Source: an uncultured Eubacteriales bacterium
GTDB taxonomy: Bacteria; Bacillota; Clostridia; Oscillospirales; Acutalibacteraceae
Length of the DNA: 11,381 nucleotides
Assembly (NCBI GenBank): GCA_934486915.1
Contig: CAKSRC010000035.1
Location: 1-11,381 of the forward strand
Reading direction: 5' to 3'
In this document: one piece after another, positions 5,931-11,381 of the stretch
How positions within the stretch are numbered: the stretch's first letter is position 1
How the letters are laid out: each line of letters begins with the position of its first letter
Notes under the pieces: model-generated
Seen by the model: the letters and a program-made list of their open reading frames with translations, nothing else
Told to the model about the DNA's origin: nothing
Database searches by the model: none
Position numbers and translations under genes: made by a program

Positions 5931-7255
5931 TGTCTAACCTAAGATTTATTGCGTTAAAAGCCATAAATAAAATTGAAAATGATAAGGCTTATTCTAATAT
6001 TATTCTTGATAAAATCATTAATAAAGAGGATATTTCCAAAAGGGATGCTGCATTTGTTTGCAATTTGGTTTATGGAGTATTAGAAAGAAAAATACAACTC
6101 GATTATATTATATCAATTTACTCTAAGTTGCCCATGAAAAAAATTAATACTGATGTTTTAAATATTCTAAGAATAGGAACATATCAGCTTTTGTTTATGG
6201 ATAAAGTCCCGGACTCCGCTGCTGTAAACGAATCAGTAGATCTTGCTAAAAGATGTAAGAAAAAGAGTGCAGGCGGTTTTATTAATGCGATATTGAGAAA
6301 TGTCTCTAAAAATAAGGGTAATATTCCTATGCCTAATGATGAGATTGAGTATCTTCATATTAATTATTCTTGTCCCAAGGATATTATTACACTATGGATA
6401 GATTCCTATGGCTTAGACGTTACTAAAGAGCTTTTAAAATCATTAGTAGAAAAGCCAGATCTTATTATTAGAAATAATAATTTAAAAAACAGTGAAAATG
6501 AACTTATTGCTATATTAGAAAAAGAGGGAATAACTGCAAAAGTCATAGACAACATGAAAAATTCATTGATTTTGACTAATAGCGGCAGCGTTGCGAATAT
6601 AAGCGCATTTAAAGAGGGACGTTTTCATATACAAGACTTAGCCTCCCAAATTTTATGTAAACTAATGGAGCCTCAAGAAGGGAACACAATAATTGATCTT
6701 TGTGCGGCGCCGGGAGGTAAATCTTTTACATTGGCAGAAATGATGAATAACAAGGGAAAAGTTTATTCATTTGATTTGTATGAACATAAAATTAAGCTTA
6801 TAAATGATGGAGCCAACCGTTTGGGCATAAATATAATAGAAGCTAAGGTAAGGGATGCACTTTCTAATGATGATGGCTTAGAATCAGCGGATAAAGTACT
6901 ATGTGATGCACCGTGTTCCGGGCTTGGTATAATAAGAAGGAAACCCGAAATTAAGTATAAAAATTTGGAAAATATAAAAGAATTGCCGGCTTTGCAATAT
7001 AAAATACTTTGTAATGCGGGAAAACTTACTAAACCTAACGGTATATTGATGTATTCTACTTGCACATTAAACCCGAATGAAAACGGTAAAGTGGCAGATA
7101 AATTTTTGAAATCCAATAGAAATTTTGAAGCATATAGTTTGAACACTGCCGATTTAGTAAGAACAATAGATGAACCTAATAACCAATTTACATTTATGCC
7201 TCAAACAAATCATACTGATGGATTTTTTATTGTAGCCTTTAAAAGGATAAGGTGA
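5930..7255 (+). CDS. rsmB: 16S rRNA m5C967 methyltransferase
   Basis: It methylates C5 of cytosine 967 (E. coli numbering) of 16S rRNA using S-adenosylmethionine. The 441 residues match the RsmB/Sun family. The N-terminal NusB-like helical domain (about 1-130) includes RDAAFVCNLVYGVL and a region ending in FINAILRN. The Rossmann methyltransferase domain has the SAM-binding motif DLCAAPGGK (256-264), CDAPCSG (325-331; Cys329 is the motif IV cysteine) and YSTCT (375-379; Cys378 is the expected nucleophile). Both cysteines of the RNA m5C mechanism are present. Its ATG shares one base with the stop of the YugP-like gene (TAATG). The upstream site is weak (TAGGCGTGG, about 5912-5920), so translation is probably coupled. 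It ends 4 bases before rlmN. Confidence 0.96.
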   Translation: MSNLRFIALKAINKIENDKAYSNIILDKIINKEDISKRDAAFVCNLVYGVLERKIQLDYIISIYSKLPMKKINTDVLNILRIGTYQLLFMDKVPDSAAVNESVDLAKRCKKKSAGGFINAILRNVSKNKGNIPMPNDEIEYLHINYSCPKDIITLWIDSYGLDVTKELLKSLVEKPDLIIRNNNLKNSENELIAILEKEGITAKVIDNMKNSLILTNSGSVANISAFKEGRFHIQDLASQILCKLMEPQEGNTIIDLCAAPGGKSFTLAEMMNNKGKVYSFDLYEHKIKLINDGANRLGINIIEAKVRDALSNDDGLESADKVLCDAPCSGLGIIRRKPEIKYKNLENIKELPALQYKILCNAGKLTKPNGILMYSTCTLNPNENGKVADKFLKSNRNFEAYSLNTADLVRTIDEPNNQFTFMPQTNHTDGFFIVAFKRIR

Positions 7256-7259
7256 TATA

Positions 7260-8288
7260 TTGTCTTTAAAAGATTTAAAATCTATGATGCTTGAAGAAGT
7301 AAAAGAAGAATTAAATGAAATGGGCCAGCCTGAGTATAGAGCAAAGCAAATCTATGCTTGGCTCCACAAAGGAGTGGAATCCTTTGACGAAATGTCAAAT
7401 ATTTCGAAGGATTTGAGGGAAAAATTAAGTTTAAATTATGAAATTTTCTCGTGCACTATTGAAAAAAGGTTAGTTTCCGTTTATGATGATACTAAGAAAT
7501 ATTTGTTAAGGCTCAGCGATGGTGAATATGTCGAGGCTGTTTTGATGAAATATCACCATGGATATTCTATATGCATCTCAACTCAAGTAGGTTGCAAAAT
7601 GGGGTGTTCATTTTGTGCAACGGGCAAAGGCGGATTTTTTAGAAATCTTAGAGCATCCGAAATTTTATCTCAAATTCAAGTAATACAAAAAAGAGAAAAT
7701 ATAAAAGTTTCAAACATTGTACTTATGGGTATGGGTGAACCCTTGGATAATTATGATAATGTAATTCGTTTTTTAAGACTTGTGTCATCTAAAGACGGGA
7801 TGAATATAGGTCTTAGGCATATCTCACTTTCAACTTGCGGGTTAGTAGATAAAATCTATAAATTAGCAGACGAAAGACTTCCTGTAACATTGTCACTATC
7901 ACTCCATGCTCCAAATGATAAAATAAGGTCGCAGACAATGCCGATAAGTAAAAAGTGGAATATAGAAGAAATTATAGAAGCCTGCAAATATTATATTAGT
8001 AAAACCAATAGGCGAGTATCTTTTGAATATGCTCTTATAGCAGGGGTGAACGACAGTAATGAATGTGCTTATGAACTTGCAAAAAGATTAAAGGGAATGT
8101 TGTGTCATATTAATTTAATACCCGTAAATAATGTGAAAGAAACCAACTACAAAAAAAGTGACATAAAAAGACAAGAACATTTTAAAAACATACTTATTAA
8201 AAAGGGCTTGAATGCTACAATAAGAAGGACATTAGGAGCAGATATAAATGCTTCCTGTGGTCAACTAAGGCGAAAGCATCAAGAATAA
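7260..8288 (+). CDS. rlmN: Dual-specificity RNA methyltransferase RlmN (radical SAM)
   Basis: It makes 2-methyladenosine at A2503 of 23S rRNA and A37 of some tRNAs. The 342 residues fit the family. An N-terminal helical accessory domain (about 1-95, with RAKQIYAWLHK at 27-37) precedes the radical-SAM core. The [4Fe-4S] motif CxxxCxxC is at Cys112, Cys116 and Cys119; MGMGEP follows, then LSLSLHAP and the C-terminal ASCGQL, whose Cys333 corresponds to the methyl-carrying cysteine (C355 in E. coli). All residues needed for the methyl-relay mechanism are present, so this is RlmN and not an inactive relative. The Ala-Thr-Gly after the third cysteine (CATG) is typical of RlmN; I see nothing specific to the resistance enzyme Cfr. 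It begins with TTG behind AAGGTGAT (7249-7256), which spans the rsmB stop. Confidence 0.95.
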   Translation: MSLKDLKSMMLEEVKEELNEMGQPEYRAKQIYAWLHKGVESFDEMSNISKDLREKLSLNYEIFSCTIEKRLVSVYDDTKKYLLRLSDGEYVEAVLMKYHHGYSICISTQVGCKMGCSFCATGKGGFFRNLRASEILSQIQVIQKRENIKVSNIVLMGMGEPLDNYDNVIRFLRLVSSKDGMNIGLRHISLSTCGLVDKIYKLADERLPVTLSLSLHAPNDKIRSQTMPISKKWNIEEIIEACKYYISKTNRRVSFEYALIAGVNDSNECAYELAKRLKGMLCHINLIPVNNVKETNYKKSDIKRQEHFKNILIKKGLNATIRRTLGADINASCGQLRRKHQE

Positions 8289-8295
8289 GGAGGAA
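8287..8295 (+). promoter_or_regulatory. Strong ribosome binding site for stp overlapping the rlmN stop
   Basis: AAGGAGGAA, a full Shine-Dalgarno match, begins inside the rlmN TAA stop and precedes the GTG start at 8304 by about 10 bases. It supports the GTG start. Confidence 0.75.
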
Positions 8296-8303
8296 CTTTA
8301 GTT

Positions 8304-9032
8304 GTGAAAATATACGGAAAAAGTGATATTGGCTTAAAAAGGCAGACTAATCAGGACTGTTTCTATTCAGAGTGTATGGACGAAGATTTTGCGTTTGTTA
8401 TAGTGTGTGACGGCATGGGAGGAGTAAACGGCGGAGGAACTGCAAGTAAAATAGCAGTAGATTCTATTAAGGATCAAATAAAACGCTCTTACAATAAAGA
8501 TTTAAACTCAAATGCTATAAGAATTTTATTGGAGTCTGCAGTCTATAATGCCAATATGGCCATATATCAAAAGCAGCAAGAAGATCCCCTTTTAAATGGA
8601 ATGGGAACGACTGTTGTAGTATCTATTATTTTTGGTAATCACCTCTATACTGCGCATATAGGAGATAGCAGGGCATATATAATTTCAAATAATAATATTA
8701 ATCAAATTACAACTGATCACTCGATTGTACAACAAATGGTAGACAAAGGTGAAATAACAAAAGAAGAGGCTATGCATCATCCTAGAAAAAATTTAATTAC
8801 TCGCGCTTTGGGTGTAGACCAAGAAGTGCCGGCCGACTATATTGAAAAAGAGCTTTATCCTTCTGATACATTGGTATTATGTACAGATGGGTTAAGTAAT
8901 TATATATCAGAGGATGAAATATATAATTGCTATAAAAATAATGATATAGCTTTATTGTGTGATATATTGATTTCAAAGGCTAAAGACTTAGGCGGGGACG
9001 ACAATATAACTGTCGTACTTCTTCAAAGATAG
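8304..9032 (+). CDS. stp: PP2C-family Ser/Thr protein phosphatase (Stp/PrpC)
   Basis: This cytoplasmic metal-dependent phosphatase reverses phosphorylation by the PASTA kinase encoded next to it. The 242 residues fit the bacterial PrpC/Stp group. Signatures in order: RQTNQD (13-18), CDGMGG (35-40), GMGTT, HIGDSRAY, the ITTDHS region with a flap segment after it, NLITRALG, CTDGLSNY (193-200) and GGDDN (230-234). Asp18, Asp36, Asp195 and the Asp232-Asp233 pair are the expected metal ligands. Translation begins at GTG after a full AAGGAGG. Twelve bases separate it from prkC, and the prkC ribosome binding site begins within its stop codon, so the antagonistic pair should be co-translated. The family regulates cell-wall growth, translation factors and dormancy exit in Firmicutes; specific targets are not visible here. 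Confidence 0.95.
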   Translation: MKIYGKSDIGLKRQTNQDCFYSECMDEDFAFVIVCDGMGGVNGGGTASKIAVDSIKDQIKRSYNKDLNSNAIRILLESAVYNANMAIYQKQQEDPLLNGMGTTVVVSIIFGNHLYTAHIGDSRAYIISNNNINQITTDHSIVQQMVDKGEITKEEAMHHPRKNLITRALGVDQEVPADYIEKELYPSDTLVLCTDGLSNYISEDEIYNCYKNNDIALLCDILISKAKDLGGDDNITVVLLQR

Positions 9033-9044
9033 GAGAATTTTGTT

Positions 9045-11054
9045 ATGGATAAGTACGTTGGAAAAAGATTAGATGGCCGTTATGAAATACATGAATTAAT
9101 AGGCGCAGGAGGTATGGCACTTGTATACAAGGCCTATGATACTATAGAAGATAGAACTGTTGCTATAAAAATACTAAAGGACGAATTCCTTGATAACGAC
9201 GATTTTATAAGAAGATTTAAAAATGAATCTAAAGCAATAGCTGTATTATCTCACCCTAATATCGTTAAGGTTTATGATGTAAGCTTTGGTGATAGAATAC
9301 AATATATCGTGATGGAATATATAGACGGTATTACATTAAAAGAATATATAAGTAATCAAGAAGAACTAAGCTGGAAGGAAGCTCTTCACTTTACTATACA
9401 AATTCTAAAGGCGCTCCAACATGCTCATGAAAAGGGTATTGTTCATCGAGACATTAAGCCTCAAAACATAATGCTTTTGCAGGATGGCACAATAAAGGTA
9501 ACGGATTTTGGTATAGCACGTTTTTCTAAAAATGAAACCAGAACCATGACTGATAAAGCAATTGGATCTGTACATTATATTGCCCCGGAACAAGCAAGGG
9601 GTGACTTAACTGATGAAAAGGCCGATATATATTCAGTAGGTGTGATGCTTTATGAAATGATAACTGGTGTATTGCCTTTCGAGGCTGACAGTGCCGTTTC
9701 TGTCGCCATTATGCAAATGCAGGCAAAGCCCAAATCACCAAGAGAGATTAAGCCTAATATTCCAATAGGTCTTGAAGAAATCACACTAAAGGCTATGCAG
9801 AAGGAAAAGTATAACCGTTTTCAGTCTGCCCAAGAAATGCTTAATGACATAAGCGAATTTGTACTTGACCCGGATATAAGATTTAATTATAAGTACGAAC
9901 ATAAGGATGAAGATCAATTAAATAATAATAGACAAAGAAGAGTAATACATGAGGATTACGGCGATAACTTTAACGATACAAGCCGCGAGGAGGAAGCAAA
10001 AAAGAAAACTCGTACATTAATGATAATTGGTGGTATCGCGGCAGCAATTGTATTGATAGGTCTTATTTTTGGGATAATGACATTTACAAGGTCATGCAGT
10101 TCTTCAAAGGACGTAGAGGTTCCTAATTTTATTGGAATGAATATTTCAGACGTAAAAAACAATAAAAATTATAAATTTAAGTTTAATGAGGAATCAGCTT
10201 ATGATCCTAATCAAGAAGAAGGAATAATTCTTGATCAAAATCCAAAGAATTCTTCAAAGAAAGTAAAAGAAGGTGCAACAATAACCCTAAAGGTCAATAC
10301 ATCAGGAGCTCTGGTTTCAGTTCCTAATTTAAAAGGCCTTAAAGAGGATGCTGCAAAGGCTAAACTTCAAGAAAATTCTTTAGAATACGAGATCTTGTCG
10401 GTTGAAGATGACCAAACTGCCAAGGGAATTGTAAAAAGTACTGATCCACAAGCAGGATCACAGGTTACTGTCAAGACAGTAATAAAGGTATATGTAAGCA
10501 ACGGACCGGCAGAAAAGAAAGTAAATGTACCGGATGTTATTGGCAAGAATTTAAGTGCTGCTAAGACAGAACTTACAAATAAAGGATTAAAAATTTCAGA
10601 TAATATTGTATATGAGCAAAGTGATAAAGATAAGGATACTGTATTGTCAACCAATCCACTCCCGGGTGTCGAAGTAAGTGAGGGAACCCCAATTCAATTG
10701 ACATTGAGCAATGGCGAAAAGAAAGAAAAAACTATAGAAGTATACGTTGATCTTCCTTCTGATGTTAAATATGAGGTCACTGTTTCAAGTTATATAGATG
10801 GAGTCTTAGACAATCAAAATAAAGTGGTACCATCCTATAACAGCACCTATACTTTGTACGTCAAGGGAAGCAGTGGTACAAAAACTGTTAATGTTAATAT
10901 TGATGGTCAACAGTATAGGGTATTTACAGTGAATTTTGACTCAAGCAATGACCCTGTTAAAACAGTAGCTAAGTATACCTTTACCCCAAAAGAGCAGTCG
11001 AGCTCAAAGCCAACCTCAAGCTCAAGTTCGAGCTCAAGTTCCGGTGTACAGTAG
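9045..11054 (+). CDS. prkC: PASTA-domain membrane Ser/Thr protein kinase
   Basis: This single-pass membrane kinase is thought to sense muropeptides or lipid II through extracellular PASTA repeats and to phosphorylate cytoplasmic proteins. Kinase domain, about 13-272: glycine loop GAGGMALVY (20-28), Lys42, HRDIKPQN (134-141), DFG (154-156), an activation loop with Thr165, Thr167 and Thr169 followed by GSVHYIAPEQ (174-183). A charged juxtamembrane stretch (about 275-323) precedes one transmembrane helix (about 325-347) with Cys351 just outside. Three PASTA repeats follow (about 356-420, 423-490, 492-557, each beginning with VPN or VPD), then a non-PASTA domain (about 558-650) and a Ser-rich tail (658-666 all Ser). 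The total of 669 is close to B. subtilis PrkC (648). The ATG has AGGAGAA (9031-9037). rsgA begins one base after its stop. Confidence 0.96.
   Translation: MDKYVGKRLDGRYEIHELIGAGGMALVYKAYDTIEDRTVAIKILKDEFLDNDDFIRRFKNESKAIAVLSHPNIVKVYDVSFGDRIQYIVMEYIDGITLKEYISNQEELSWKEALHFTIQILKALQHAHEKGIVHRDIKPQNIMLLQDGTIKVTDFGIARFSKNETRTMTDKAIGSVHYIAPEQARGDLTDEKADIYSVGVMLYEMITGVLPFEADSAVSVAIMQMQAKPKSPREIKPNIPIGLEEITLKAMQKEKYNRFQSAQEMLNDISEFVLDPDIRFNYKYEHKDEDQLNNNRQRRVIHEDYGDNFNDTSREEEAKKKTRTLMIIGGIAAAIVLIGLIFGIMTFTRSCSSSKDVEVPNFIGMNISDVKNNKNYKFKFNEESAYDPNQEEGIILDQNPKNSSKKVKEGATITLKVNTSGALVSVPNLKGLKEDAAKAKLQENSLEYEILSVEDDQTAKGIVKSTDPQAGSQVTVKTVIKVYVSNGPAEKKVNVPDVIGKNLSAAKTELTNKGLKISDNIVYEQSDKDKDTVLSTNPLPGVEVSEGTPIQLTLSNGEKKEKTIEVYVDLPSDVKYEVTVSSYIDGVLDNQNKVVPSYNSTYTLYVKGSSGTKTVNVNIDGQQYRVFTVNFDSSNDPVKTVAKYTFTPKEQSSSKPTSSSSSSSSSGVQ
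11016..11045 (+). repeat. Hexamer repeat encoding the Ser-rich tail of PrkC
   Basis: Four tandem 6-base units (TCAAGC, TCAAGT, TCGAGC, TCAAGT) plus a partial TCCGGT encode Ser-Ser pairs just before the stop codon. A related TCGAGCTCAA lies at 10998-11007. Units are in frame, so gain or loss of a unit would change the tail by two serines without a frameshift. Confidence 0.75.
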
Positions 11055-11055
11055 T

Positions 11056-11381
11056 ATGAAAAATATAGAAGGAATTATTACCAAGGGAATAGGAGGTTTC
11101 TATTATGTAGAAACCTCCGGCTCCAGGATTTATGAATGTAAAGCCAGAGGGATTTTTAGAAAAAGAGAAATATCTCCTTGTGTAGGGGATAGAGTTATTA
11201 TTTCCGCTAATGAAGACGGCTTTTCGTCAATCGAAGAAATTTTGGAGCGAAAAAATCATTTGATTAGACCGCCTGTTTCTAATATAGATAGGCTTTTTAT
11301 AGTAGTTTCTACTTGTCATCCAAAACCTAATTTTTTGGTAATTGATAAGATGATTTCAATAGCAACATATAAAAAAATCGA
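11056..11381 (+). CDS. rsgA: Ribosome small-subunit assembly GTPase RsgA, N-terminal part (cut by window edge)
   Basis: RsgA (YloQ/CpgA) is a circularly permuted GTPase that checks maturation of the 30S subunit. Only the first 108 codons are inside the window; the frame is open to the edge. The visible part is the N-terminal OB-fold: EGIITKGIGGFYYVE (5-19), CKARGIFRKR (28-37), the conserved SPCVGDRV (40-47), and then RPPVSNIDRLFIVVS (71-85) and NFLVIDKM, which begin the permuted GTPase domain. GTP-binding motifs lie beyond the edge. The ATG is one base after the prkC stop; only a weak GGTG (11043-11046) precedes it, so coupling to prkC translation is likely. B. subtilis CpgA is a reported PrkC substrate, which fits the position. 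An inverted repeat lies within codons 13-21. Confidence 0.93.
   Translation, partial: MKNIEGIITKGIGGFYYVETSGSRIYECKARGIFRKREISPCVGDRVIISANEDGFSSIEEILERKNHLIRPPVSNIDRLFIVVSTCHPKPNFLVIDKMISIATYKKI
11092..11118 (+). repeat. Perfect 11-bp inverted repeat within the start of rsgA
   Basis: GGAGGTTTCTA (11092-11102) and TAGAAACCTCC (11108-11118) are exact reverse complements around a 5-base loop TTATG. In RNA this would form a stable hairpin about 36 nt after the rsgA start codon. No T run follows, so it does not look like a terminator. Its role is unknown. Confidence 0.8.

Noticed and set aside
6763..7146. A 127-codon open frame on the minus strand within rsmB
   Set aside because: It lies opposite the conserved RsmB methyltransferase core, has no recognisable family motif, and is explained by the AT-rich codon pattern of the real gene.
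11092..11118. Transcription terminator between prkC and rsgA
   Set aside because: The hairpin is strong but no T run follows (the next bases are GGCTCCAGG), and it lies within the rsgA reading frame.
1..11381. Mobile element, CRISPR array, tRNA or defence system
   Set aside because: All of the sequence from 199 onward is occupied by recognisable housekeeping genes with short junctions; no transposase, integrase, spaced repeat array or tRNA-like fold was seen.

Overview
The window is a housekeeping gene cluster from a low-GC Gram-positive bacterium, most likely class Clostridia. The evidence is the visibly AT-rich sequence, strong AGGAGG-type ribosome binding sites, frequent TTG/GTG starts, a RemA-type DUF370 protein, and the gene order remA-gmk-rpoZ-priA-def-fmt-(YugP-like peptidase)-rsmB-rlmN-stp-prkC-rsgA, which is familiar from Firmicutes and especially Clostridia. 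I cannot name the genus.

Layout. Positions 1-198 hold no gene: a strong bidirectional-looking terminator (about 31-60) closes whatever lies upstream, followed by a good housekeeping promoter (TTGACA / extended TGGTATTAT, 82-111) and an AT-rich leader. From 199 to the right edge twelve genes all lie on the + strand. Gaps are at most 26 bases, several genes overlap (8, 8 and 1 bases), and no internal terminator was seen, so the block reads as one long operon that continues past the window. The last gene, rsgA, is cut by the right edge.

How the genes fit together. The first block serves nucleotide supply, transcription and replication restart: RemA (DNA-binding regulator), guanylate kinase, the RNA polymerase omega subunit and the PriA helicase. 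The second serves translation start and N-terminal processing: Def removes the formyl group that Fmt adds to initiator Met-tRNA, followed by a membrane zinc peptidase of unknown role. The third modifies rRNA: RsmB (16S m5C) and RlmN (23S/tRNA m2A). The fourth is a surface-sensing phosphorylation pair: the PP2C phosphatase Stp and the PASTA kinase PrkC, followed by the ribosome-assembly GTPase RsgA, a known type of PrkC substrate in Bacillus.

I found no mobile element, CRISPR array, RNA gene or clearly new system. The items most worth a second look are a perfect 11-bp inverted repeat inside the start of rsgA that encloses a Shine-Dalgarno core and an AUG-UAG start-stop pair, four CAATAG repeats in the remA promoter and leader, the raised GC of remA, a DEEQ (not DEEH) box in PriA, and a Ser-coding hexamer repeat at the end of prkC.
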